This document shows positions 24,243-33,700 of a DNA stretch of 64,000 bases, piece after piece. Source of the stretch: Amycolatopsis sp. NBC_01488 (GTDB lineage Bacteria; Actinomycetota; Actinomycetes; Mycobacteriales; Pseudonocardiaceae); the NCBI RefSeq assembly GCF_036227105.1, contig NZ_CP109434.1:8776501-8840500 (forward strand), given 5' to 3'. Position 1 is the stretch's first letter; the number at the start of each line of letters is the position of its first letter. The position numbers and the translations under genes are program-made. The notes under the pieces are model-generated. The model searched no databases. It had not been told where the DNA came from and was given only the letters and a program-made list of their open reading frames with translations.

Positions 24243-24285
24243 CAGGGGCACGGCATGGTCGTTTCCGACCACCACCGTACCCCTG
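24243..24285 (-). other. Two-tier hairpin between tpiA and secG
   Basis: On the minus strand an 11-bp outer stem (24275-24285 with 24243-24253, one U-G wobble) encloses a small internal loop and a 6-bp inner stem (24266-24271 with 24256-24261) capped by a GAAA tetraloop. It ends 27 nt before the secG start. A processing site, attenuator or stability element are all possible. Confidence 0.6.
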
Positions 24286-24343
24286 GACTCGTCCACTGCT
24301 GTGTGACGGACCGGATACACAGGCTACCCGGTCGTGGCCTCGA

Positions 24344-25129
24344 TCAGGGCAGCGGCCCGCCCGCGGCGAGTGCGCAGAGTTTCGTGAACTCCTCGCCGTC
24401 GAGGCTCGCTCCGCCGACCAGGGCACCGTCGATGTTCTCGCAGCCCACCAGCTCGCTGATGTTGCCCGACTTCACCGATCCCCCGTAGAGCACCCGGACG
24501 GACGAAGCGACCTCGTCGCCGTACTTCTCCTGGAGGGTGGCCCGGATGGCCTTGCAGACCTCTTCGGCGTCCGCGGACGACGCGACCTTGCCGGTGCCGA
24601 TCGCCCAGACCGGCTCGTACGCGACGACCACGTCCTTGACCTGCTCGGCCTTGAGGCCCTTCAGGCCGTCGACCAGCTGCGTCGTGGTGTGGTGGATGTG
24701 CTCGCCGGCCTCGCGGACCTCGAGCTTCTCCCCGATGCAGAGGATCGGCGTGATGCCGTGCTTGAGCGCGGCCTTGACCTTCTTGTTGACCAGCTCGTCG
24801 GTCTCGGCGTGGTATTCCCGCCGCTCCGAGTGCCCGACGGCGACGAACTTGCAGCCCAGCTTGGCCAGCATCAGGCCCGAGATGTCACCGGTGTAGGCGC
24901 CCGAGTCCTGCGGCGCGATGTCCTGCGCGCCGTAGGTGAGCGACAGCTTGTCGCCGTCGACCAGGGTCTGCACGCTGCGGATGTCGGTGAACGGCGGCAG
25001 CACCGCCACGTCGACCTTCGCGTAGTACTTCTCCGGCAGCGCGAAGGCGATCTTCTGCACCAGCGCGATCGCCTCGAGGTGGTTCAGGTTCATCTTCCAG
25101 TTGCCGGCGATGAACGGCTTGCGTGCCAC
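24344..25129 (-). CDS. tpiA: Triose-phosphate isomerase
   Basis: 261-residue TIM barrel. Active-site residues are visible: lysine in GNWKMN, histidine in AVGHSERR and glutamate in VVAYEPVWAIGTGK. GTG start overlaps the pgk stop (TAGTG). Interconverts dihydroxyacetone phosphate and glyceraldehyde-3-P. Confidence 0.97.
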   Translation of the reverse strand: MARKPFIAGNWKMNLNHLEAIALVQKIAFALPEKYYAKVDVAVLPPFTDIRSVQTLVDGDKLSLTYGAQDIAPQDSGAYTGDISGLMLAKLGCKFVAVGHSERREYHAETDELVNKKVKAALKHGITPILCIGEKLEVREAGEHIHHTTTQLVDGLKGLKAEQVKDVVVAYEPVWAIGTGKVASSADAEEVCKAIRATLQEKYGDEVASSVRVLYGGSVKSGNISELVGCENIDGALVGGASLDGEEFTKLCALAAGGPLP

Positions 25130-26343
25130 TAGTTCTTCTCCTCCAGGGCGACCACGCCCGGCAGTTCCTTGCCTTCGAGGTACTCCAGCGAGGCACCGCC
25201 GCCGGTGGAGATGTGCGAGAAGCCGTCTTCGGGCAGGCCCAGCTGCCGCACCGCGGCAGCCGAGTCGCCGCCGCCGACCACGGTGAACGCGTCGCTCTTC
25301 ACGAGCGCCTCCGCGACGGCGCGGGTGCCGCCGGCGAACGCCTCGAACTCGAACACGCCCATCGGGCCGTTCCAGAACACGGTCTTGGCGTCGGCCAGCT
25401 TGCCGGCGAACAGCTCCCGGGTTGCCGGGCCGATGTCGAGGCCCTCGCGGTCGGCCGGGATCGCGGTGGCGGCGACGACCTCGTGCTCGGCGTCGGCCGC
25501 GAAGCCCGTGGCGGCCAGCACGTCCACCGGCAGCACCAGCTCGACGCCGCGCTTCTCGGCCTCGGCGAGGAAGCCCTTCACCTGGTCGAGCTGGTCGGCC
25601 TGCAGCAGCGAGTTGCCGACCTCGTGGCCCTGGGCCTTGAGGAAGGTGTACGCCATGCCGCCGCCGATGAGCAGCCGGTCGACCTTGGTCAGCAGGTTCG
25701 CGATGACGCCGAGCTTGTCGGACACCTTCGCGCCGCCGAGCACGACCACGTAGGGCCGCTGCACGTCGTCGGTCAGCTTCTTGAGCACGTCCAGCTCGGC
25801 CAGCACCAGGCCGCCCGCGTACGCCGGGAGCACCGACGCGACCTCGTAGACCGAGGCCTGCTTGCGGTGCACGACGCCGAAGCCGTCGGAGACGAACGCG
25901 CCGCCCGGGACGAGCGCGCCCAGCTCGGCGGCCAGCTCGGAGCGGTCCACGGCGTCCTTGCTGGTCTCGCGCGCGTCGAAGCGCACGTTCTCCAGCAGAA
26001 CGACACGACCGTCGGCCAGGCCGCCGGTCAGCGCCTTCGCGGACTCGCCGACCAGGTCACCGGCCAGCGCGACCTCGGCGCCGAGCAGCTCGGAGAGCCG
26101 CTTGGCGACCGGGGCCAGCGTGTACTTCGGGTCCGGCTCGCCCTTGGGGCGGCCGAGGTGCGCGGTGACGACGACCTTGGCGCCCGCGTCGGCGAGCTTC
26201 TTGATCGTCGGCAACGCCGCGCGGACCCGGCCGTCGTCGGTGATGCGGTCCCCGTCGAGCGGGACGTTCAGGTCGCTGCGCACCAGCACGTAGCGGCCCT
26301 GAACGCCCTCGCCCAGCAGGTCGTCGAGGTTCTTGACGCTCAT
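25129..26343 (-). CDS. pgk: Phosphoglycerate kinase
   Basis: 404-residue PGK with N-terminal VLVRSDLNVPLDGDRITDD, the substrate motif TAHLGRPKGEPD and the C-terminal nucleotide loop STGGGASLEYLEGK. It makes ATP from 1,3-bisphosphoglycerate. Starts 5 nt after gap and ends overlapping tpiA, so the three are one operon. Confidence 0.97.
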   Translation of the reverse strand: MSVKNLDDLLGEGVQGRYVLVRSDLNVPLDGDRITDDGRVRAALPTIKKLADAGAKVVVTAHLGRPKGEPDPKYTLAPVAKRLSELLGAEVALAGDLVGESAKALTGGLADGRVVLLENVRFDARETSKDAVDRSELAAELGALVPGGAFVSDGFGVVHRKQASVYEVASVLPAYAGGLVLAELDVLKKLTDDVQRPYVVVLGGAKVSDKLGVIANLLTKVDRLLIGGGMAYTFLKAQGHEVGNSLLQADQLDQVKGFLAEAEKRGVELVLPVDVLAATGFAADAEHEVVAATAIPADREGLDIGPATRELFAGKLADAKTVFWNGPMGVFEFEAFAGGTRAVAEALVKSDAFTVVGGGDSAAAVRQLGLPEDGFSHISTGGGASLEYLEGKELPGVVALEEKN

Positions 26344-26347
26344 CTGT

Positions 26348-27352
<1,005 letters not shown>

Positions 27353-27736
27353 TGCTGCCACTCCTCTGAGGATCGGCCGGGAGTCCCGGCCGTGACTTGC
27401 GGGCTCGCGGCCACCCTAGCGTGCGGGCATGCGCGTCCCTGACTGCCCTGACGAGACTTCCACCACTTGGCGAACGGGTCAAGAATCGATTAAGAAGCCG
27501 GGGAGGAAAGCGGGGTCGCGTTCACACGGGTGACACCCGGACCACAGCGGACCAGTGGGGCCCCCGACGCTGGTGTTTCAGCTGGGAGTCCGGGGTACGC
27601 CGGAAGTCGAAGTGACGACGGCAGTCAGGTACTGGAACGATTCAGTGGATCTTCCGGACCCTGGCCCCCACGGTGGTTTTCGCGGAGTCCGCGGGCGGAG
27701 CGTGAGGTCGATGACTCGACCGATCCAGCGACCGGT
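27353..27736 (-). promoter_or_regulatory. gap promoter region
   Basis: 384 nt without a gene. A minus-strand TAGGGT (27413-27418) about 60 nt before gap is the best -10; a TTGACC (27477-27482) lies further up but does not space to a good -10. Small palindromes occur (GGGGCCCC near 27560 and CGGGTGTCACCCG near 27527). No coding sequence or riboswitch recognised. Confidence 0.4.
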
Positions 27737-28918
27737 TCACCCCGTCAGCTCCCGCTCCAAGGGCGTCCGGAACCGCGGCACGGCCCGGACCTCGCCGTAC
27801 CAGCTCGCGCACCGGTCCGCTTCCGCCTCGACCGTCGCCGCGACCTCCGTCCCCACGTCCTCCAGCAGCCGGTAGGCGATTTCACCCGACGCGCGCTGGG
27901 CCCAGCCGCCCACGATGCGGCCGGACGCCCAGATCGTCGGGCCGATGTTGCCGCTGCGGTCGAACAGCGCCGGGCGGTGCGGGCCCAGGAACCAGTCGCG
28001 CTCCTGCCAGCCCATCGGCGTCGGGTCCAGGGCCGGGAGGAACGCCACCCACGGCGGTGGCGTCGGCACCGGCGACAGATCGTCCGGCAGCACGACGCCG
28101 GGCACGCCGTCGAGGTCGACCTCCACCGGGGACAACGCGGAGAGGGCCTTCTTCGTCTGGCCTGCCGTCCAGCCCGTCCACCAGCGCAGGTCCGTCACCG
28201 GCGCCGGGCCGTACGCGCGCAGCCAGCGACGGGCCAGCTCGACCCGCGCCTCCTCCGCGCCCCACGAAGGCAACCCCGGGACCCAGGAATCCAGCGGGTG
28301 CCAGACGTACTGGCTGCTGAGCCAGCTCCCCCGCGGACGGCCGCGCGCGATCCGGCCGTCGGCGGCCAGCAGGAACAGCACCCGGCTCGTGACGTTCCCG
28401 ATCGCTTCGTACGGCTTGCCCGCCGCCATCAGCAGCTGCTGCCGCAACCGCGGCTCGTCCTCGCTGAGCTGCTGCGCCGTCGCCGAGCCGCGGGCGCGCA
28501 GCGCCGCCTCGACCGACGCTTCGACGTCCAGGAGCCACTTCCCCGGCTCCGGCACGTTCTCCGGGTATCCCTGCTGCCCCAGGTGCTGCTCCAGCAGCTT
28601 CCGCTGCTTGACGGCGATGTCCGCGGAACACCCCGCCTGCACGAGCGCCGCCGTGTCCAGGCCGGTGACGAACACCGTGCGCCGCATGCCGAGCAGCCGC
28701 AGCAAGGTCCGGTCTTCGTACAACGCCCGTTCGACCGCGGCGATCGCCGGTGAAGCGAGCCGCGCGCTTGCCGACAGGTGCACGGTCGCCGGGTCCGTGG
28801 CGTGCAGGGCCACCACGCCGGCCACGGCGTCGGAGACCGTGGCCGCGGGCGCGGCCAGGTGGTGCCGGACCGCGAGGCGGGCCCGGCGCTGCTCGGTGGT
28901 GATCGTCGGAGGAGGCAC
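27737..28918 (-). CDS. Winged-helix DNA-binding protein of the HTH_42 (AlkZ/YcaQ) superfamily
   Basis: 393-residue protein of the family that includes the interstrand-crosslink glycosylases AlkZ and YcaQ. Family features: the N-terminal VALHATDPATVHLSASARL block, WLLDVEASV, and the C-terminal GPTIWASGRIVGGWAQR. In AlkZ the catalytic pair is Q-x-Q and in YcaQ Q-x-D in the aligned LQAQDP position; here it reads H39-A-T41, so catalysis by the same residues is doubtful. GTG at 28918 chosen because it sits 6 nt after a PafBC-type promoter, which itself suggests a DNA-damage role. Confidence 0.75.
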   Translation of the reverse strand: MPPPTITTEQRRARLAVRHHLAAPAATVSDAVAGVVALHATDPATVHLSASARLASPAIAAVERALYEDRTLLRLLGMRRTVFVTGLDTAALVQAGCSADIAVKQRKLLEQHLGQQGYPENVPEPGKWLLDVEASVEAALRARGSATAQQLSEDEPRLRQQLLMAAGKPYEAIGNVTSRVLFLLAADGRIARGRPRGSWLSSQYVWHPLDSWVPGLPSWGAEEARVELARRWLRAYGPAPVTDLRWWTGWTAGQTKKALSALSPVEVDLDGVPGVVLPDDLSPVPTPPPWVAFLPALDPTPMGWQERDWFLGPHRPALFDRSGNIGPTIWASGRIVGGWAQRASGEIAYRLLEDVGTEVAATVEAEADRCASWYGEVRAVPRFRTPLERELTG

Positions 28919-28924
28919 CCGCTG

Positions 28925-28946
28925 TTGATACCACCCGGCACCGACA
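28925..28946 (-). promoter_or_regulatory. PafBC/RecA-NDp-type promoter of the AlkZ-like gene
   Basis: Minus strand: TGTCGGTG (28939-28946, preceded by T-rich sequence), 8-nt spacer, TATCAA (28925-28930), then 6 nt to the GTG. Same geometry as the uvrC promoter; the last base of the -10 is A instead of T. Confidence 0.6.
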
Positions 28947-28978
28947 AAAACGCCTGGTCGCCCGGCCCGGCCTGGCGA

Positions 28979-28984
28979 TAGCCT
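28979..28984 (+). promoter_or_regulatory. -10 box of the LysE gene, leaderless type
   Basis: TAGCCT, 6 nt before the ATG at 28991, no Shine-Dalgarno. Confidence 0.45.
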
Positions 28985-28990
28985 GGCGAA

Positions 28991-29635
28991 ATGGTTTCCG
29001 GTGCGCACTTCGCGGCCTTCGCCGCACTGACGTTCCTCATGGTCGTCGTCCCCGGGCCGAGCGTGCTGTTCACCATCAGCCGCGCGCTCACGGTCGGCCG
29101 GCGCGACGCGCTCCTCACCGTCCTGGGCAACTCGGTGGGTGTCTACACGCAGGTCGTCGCGGTCGCGTTCGGCCTCGGCGCGCTCGTGACGACGTCGGCC
29201 GCGGTGTTCACCGCGATCAAGATCACCGGTGCGGTCTACCTGGTGTACCTGGGCATCCAGGCGTTCCGGCACCGGCGGAAGCTCACCGACGCGATGGCGG
29301 CGAAGGTGCGGGCCACGCCCGGCCGGGTCCTGGTCGTGCTGCGCGACGGGTTCGTCGTCGGCTTCGCGAACCCGAAGTCGATCGTGTTCCTCGCGGCCCT
29401 GCTCCCCCAGTTCGTCGAGCGGGCCGCCGGGTCCGTCCCGGTCCAGATGCTGCTGCTGGGCCTGTGCCTGCCGGCGATCGCGCTGACCACCGACAGCGCG
29501 TGGGCGCTGGTGGCGGGCACTGCCCGTGCCTGGTTCGCCCGCTCACCGAAGCGCCTGGAGATGGTCGGCGGCACCGGTGGTCTCGTGATGATCGGCCTCG
29601 GCACCACGCTGGCCTTCACCGGCCGGGGTGACTGA
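28991..29635 (+). CDS. LysE/RhtB-family exporter
   Basis: 214-residue membrane protein with about six hydrophobic segments. The signature VVPGPSVLFTISRALTVGRR (residues about 16-35) and the mid-protein GFVVGFANPKSIVFLAAL identify LysE/RhtB transporters, which export amino acids or homoserine lactones. Substrate unknown. Its last 20 nt overlap the convergent ArsR gene. Confidence 0.9.
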   Translation: MVSGAHFAAFAALTFLMVVVPGPSVLFTISRALTVGRRDALLTVLGNSVGVYTQVVAVAFGLGALVTTSAAVFTAIKITGAVYLVYLGIQAFRHRRKLTDAMAAKVRATPGRVLVVLRDGFVVGFANPKSIVFLAALLPQFVERAAGSVPVQMLLLGLCLPAIALTTDSAWALVAGTARAWFARSPKRLEMVGGTGGLVMIGLGTTLAFTGRGD

Positions 29636-29942
29636 GCACCAGCTCCAGCAACCCCGGGAACGCCGCGTCGAACTCCAGGCGCCGCAAGCGGTTCAGCCGC
29701 CGCGGGCCCGCGTCGCGCTGCTCGATCAGGCCCGCCGCGCGCAGCACCGAGAAGTGGTGGCTGAGCGTCGCCTTCGCCACCGGCAGGTCGAACGTGCCGC
29801 ACGCCTTCGTCCACTCCGGGACCGCGGCCAGCTCGCGCAGGATGCTGCGGCGCACGGGATCGGCGACCGCGGCGAGGGCGTCCTGCAGGGACACCTCCGC
29901 CGGGACGCCGTGGGTCAGGCCGCGCGCCCGCGCCGTGGTCAC
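29616..29942 (-). CDS. ArsR-family transcriptional regulator
   Basis: 108-residue winged-helix repressor: LAAVADPVRRSILRELA helix, recognition region VAKATLSHHFSVLRAAGLIEQRD and a wing. No metal-binding cysteine pair is visible (a single Cys in KACGTFD), so it probably senses something other than metal. GTG overlaps the stop of the upstream F420-type oxidoreductase by 4 nt. Confidence 0.85.
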   Translation of the reverse strand: MTTARARGLTHGVPAEVSLQDALAAVADPVRRSILRELAAVPEWTKACGTFDLPVAKATLSHHFSVLRAAGLIEQRDAGPRRLNRLRRLEFDAAFPGLLELVLSHPGR

Positions 29943-30727
29943 CGCAGGGCCTCCGCCAGCGCCGGCCACCACTCCCGGGGCAGGTCACCGGCCGGGACGA
30001 CGACCTGGTCCGCGCCGGCGGCCCGGTACTCGCGCAGGCGCGCCACGACCGCGTCGAGGTCGCCGCGCACCGTCAGCCCGTCGACCAGCCGGTCCGAGAG
30101 ATCGGCGATGTCGGCGTCGGTGAAGCCCATGCGGCGGAAGTTGTTCGCGTAGCCGGGAATCCCGGCCAGGAACCGCAGCGAGCCCCCGCGGGCGCGCTCG
30201 CGGGCGACGCCGGGGTCGGCCTCCGCGACGACGCTCAAGAGCACGACCAGCTGCTTCCCCGCGCCGAGGATCTCCCGCGCCGAAGCGACGTAGTCGGTCG
30301 TCACCAGGTACGGGTACGCGCCGGACGCGCGGTCGCGCGCCAGTTCCAGCATCTTCGGGCCCAGCGCCGAAAGGATCCGCGCGGACGCGGGGACGGTGTC
30401 GTCCAGCTCGTCGAGGTAGTCGTTCAGCGTGGCCAGCGGACGCTGGCCGTGGGCGCCGCCGAGGCCGACGACGAACCGCCCGGCCGGCAGGTCCGCGTAC
30501 GCCCGCGCGACGTCGGCCGCGGGCACCCGGTCGACGGGGAGGATGCCGCTGGCGACCGGGATCTTCGCGGTCCCGTGGATCACGTCGGTGATCAGCGGCA
30601 GGTTGCTGCCCTGCCCGCCCGGCAGCCAGAGCGCGGCGTACCCCAGCTCGTCCAGCTCGGCGGCGGCCGTGACGGTCTCCGGCCCAGTCGTGTTCAGCGT
30701 GGCGCCCAGCGCCCCCAGGTTCGTCAT
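29939..30727 (-). CDS. LLM-class F420-dependent oxidoreductase (MSMEG_4141-like)
   Basis: 262-residue luciferase-like TIM barrel. AAAELDELGYAALWLPGG near the N-terminus and AYADLPAGRFVVGLGGAHG are family features of probable F420-dependent oxidoreductases. Substrate unknown. ATG at 30727 is used; an in-frame GTG at 30742 is possible. It lies 37 nt after the SMC gene on the same strand and is coupled to ArsR, so it might be read from the SMC operon promoter. Confidence 0.82.
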   Translation of the reverse strand: MTNLGALGATLNTTGPETVTAAAELDELGYAALWLPGGQGSNLPLITDVIHGTAKIPVASGILPVDRVPAADVARAYADLPAGRFVVGLGGAHGQRPLATLNDYLDELDDTVPASARILSALGPKMLELARDRASGAYPYLVTTDYVASAREILGAGKQLVVLLSVVAEADPGVARERARGGSLRFLAGIPGYANNFRRMGFTDADIADLSDRLVDGLTVRGDLDAVVARLREYRAAGADQVVVPAGDLPREWWPALAEALR

Positions 30728-30764
30728 GCGCCCGGCAACCACGGAGCCGCGGGAGATGTTCCCG

Positions 30765-33700
30765 TCACGCCGTCTGTTCGTCCTCAGCGGAATCTTCTTC
30801 GGCCGGCTTGCTGAACATCCGGGTCGCCGAAAGCCGCGCGACGCCGTCCGGGTCGCCCAGGTCGTCCAGGGAGGTGCGGATCGTCGAATCCACCGACAGG
30901 TACTTCCGGCCGGCCCGCAGGTCGGCGTCGTTGCGCAGCCGCACGATCAGCGGGAACTCCGCCAGCGCGCCCGCATCGAACAGGCCTGTCGTGTAGATCA
31001 GCTGCACGCCCAGCGCCTCGGCCACCGCGCGCTGCAGCTCCAGCAGGTACCCGGCGGACGCGCGGCCGATCGGGTTGTCCAGGAACAGCACGCCCGAGTG
31101 CCGGTTGCGGGCCTTGCCGCGGTTGTTGGCCCGCAGCGCGGCCAGGGTGCAGTACAGGATGATCGCCGCGGTCAGCTGCTGGCCGCCGGAGAAGACGTCG
31201 CGGATCTCCGAGACGCGCTGGCGTTCGGTCCGCAGCACCGAGTCCGGCTTGAGCATGTCGACGCGGAACCCCTTGGGCGCCGCGGCCCGGACCCCGCGCA
31301 GCACCAGCGAAAGCCCGTCGCGCTTGACGTCTCGGCCATCCGCGGTCTTGCCGACGGCGGCCTCGTCGACGACCTCGCCGAGCTTCTCGGTGAGCGCGTT
31401 GTCCTCCAGCTCGGTGAAACGGATGCGGAGGAACTCCTGCCCGGACCAGTCGCCGAGGCCGTCGGGCAGCCGCGAGACGCGCTGGGCCGAGCGCAACGTC
31501 CGGAGCGCGCCGTCGACCATGCCCTGCAGGCGCGTGATGATGCCGCCGCGGTGCCGGTCGATCTGCGCGAGGTCGTCGGTGAGCGACCGCAGCCGCGGCC
31601 GCAGCGCCTCGGCCCACTCGGCGGCGTGCGCCGGGAGCTGGTCGCGCTTGACCGAGATGACCTGCTGGCGCACCGGCGTGCTCAGCTTCTCGAACCGCTT
31701 CTCCGTCGCGTACTGCGCGAGCTGGTCGGCGGCCGCGCGCACCCGCCGGTCACCCGCGTCGGCGGCTTCCTGCGCGTCGGTGAAGGTGGCGTTCAGCCGG
31801 GTGTGCTGGGCACGCGCGGTCTCGACGTCGCCGTCGTACGCGGCGGCGTCCTCGTCGGTCACCAGGTGCGCCATCGACTCGGCGAGCAGCGAGAAGCCCG
31901 AGGCGGAACTGCGAGCCGAGTCCAGGGTGGCTTCCGCCGCGGCCCGGCGTTCCTGCAGCTCTTCCCACTTGCGCGCGGCCGCCGAAGCTTCCAGCCCGGC
32001 CGCGTCGATCAGCTCCAGGCCGTGCTCGATGTCGCGCGGCTTCTCACCGATGACGCCGTTCTGCAGCGGCAGCGCGTCCAGCTCCGCGCGTCGTGTCGAG
32101 ACCAGCCCGATCGCTTCGGTGCGTTCGTCCTCCAGGCCGTCGACGACCCGCCGAGCGCGGGCCAGGGCCGCCGCGCGGGCCGACGCGTCGGAGCCGTCGG
32201 GCGTCTCCAGCAGCTCGGCCGCGCGGACGCGAACCGCCTCGTCGAGGGATTCGACGGCCGACCCGGCGGCCGCTTCGGCGGACTCGGCCTGCTCCAGCTC
32301 GGCCCGCAGGTCGCTGCCGACCTCGACCTTCGCGTACGACTCGGACGCCGACAGGTAGGTCCGGCGCAGCGCGTCGACCGGCTCGGACGGCACCGGGCCG
32401 TCCCCGGCCTCGGCGGCCCCGGGGACCTCGGCCAGCTCGGCGCGGGCGGTGGTCGCGGTCCGGCGGTGGCCGTCGGCGGTGCGCTGCTCCTCCCCCGCCT
32501 GCTCACGCAGCCGCGCGGCCTTGCCCGCGGCGTCGGCGGCCTGGAGGTCGGCGCGTTCGGCGATCTCGGTCGCGCGCTCGACGTCTTCGGTCCACTCGGC
32601 GATCCGCGCGCTGCGGGCCCCCAGCTCCCCGAGCCGTCGTGCTTTCTCCTCGGCTTCGGCCGCGGCGGCCCGCAGTTCCGGGACGCGCTCCCGCAGCGAC
32701 ACGGCTTTTTCGCTCAGCCGCGCGAACTCCGCGTCGGCCTGCGCCAGCGCGGTGCGAGCGGTTTCGCGCGCGGTCCGGGCCGCCTGGGCCTGCTCGGCCA
32801 GGGTCGCGACGGCGCCGGGCGGGTAGTCCTCACGCCACGTCGTGAGCTTCCACGTCAGGGCGCCGTCCGCGGACAGCTTGGCGGACAACGACTCCAGGCG
32901 CCGCTGCCGCTCGGTGTGCCGCCGGGCGACGGCTTCCCGTTCGGCGTCGGCGGCTTCTTCGTCGTACATGGCGGGGTTCGGCGGCACGAGGAACTCGACG
33001 CCGGGTGCGGACGGCGCCTCGGCCAGCAGCGCGTCCGTGGTGCCGACGGCGATGATCGCGCTCGGCAGCAACCGCCGTGTCGTCAGCACCTCGCGAGCCC
33101 GATCGGCGTGCGAGGCATCGTTCAGCAGCACGCCGGACACCAGCTGCGGCAGGCTTTCCAGCACTTCGGCGCGCCGGGAAGGGTCCAGTTTGGACAGATA
33201 GCGCCAGCCGGACCACGCGGTGATCCCGGCTTCTTCGAGCGCGTCCAACGCGGCCTGGACGTCTTCCGGCGGCGGCAGCAGGCCGCCGGAGCCGAGGGCG
33301 GCCAGGGCACGTTCGTCGGCAGACTCCTCCATCCGCAGCGCCGTCTGCTCCTTCTCAACAGCCGCGCTCGCCTCGCGCAGGCGTTCCAGCAGCACCGGCA
33401 GGTCGCTTTCGAGGGCGACGTCGTCGGCGCCGAGCAGCTCGACCAGGCGGCCTTCGGCGGCGAGCGCGTCGGTGCGGCGGTGAGCGCGGTCGAGGTCCTC
33501 GGTGGCGCGCTCGAAGCGGTCCTGCGTGGTGCCCGCGAGCTGGTGCGCCTCGTTGACGGCCCGTTGCGCCGCTTGGAGATCCGTCGCGACGCGGTCCAGT
33601 TCCTGCTCGCGGCGGGTCAGCTCGGCCATGGCGGACTCGGCCGCGGACCGGGCGGCCCGCGACGCCTCGGCGACGTCGGCGCCCGACGGCAGCAGCCCGG

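Noticed and set aside
29474..29495. Another TGTCGGTG on the minus strand inside lysE
   Set aside because: At the right distance the sequence is GATCGC, not a -10 box, and it lies within coding sequence.
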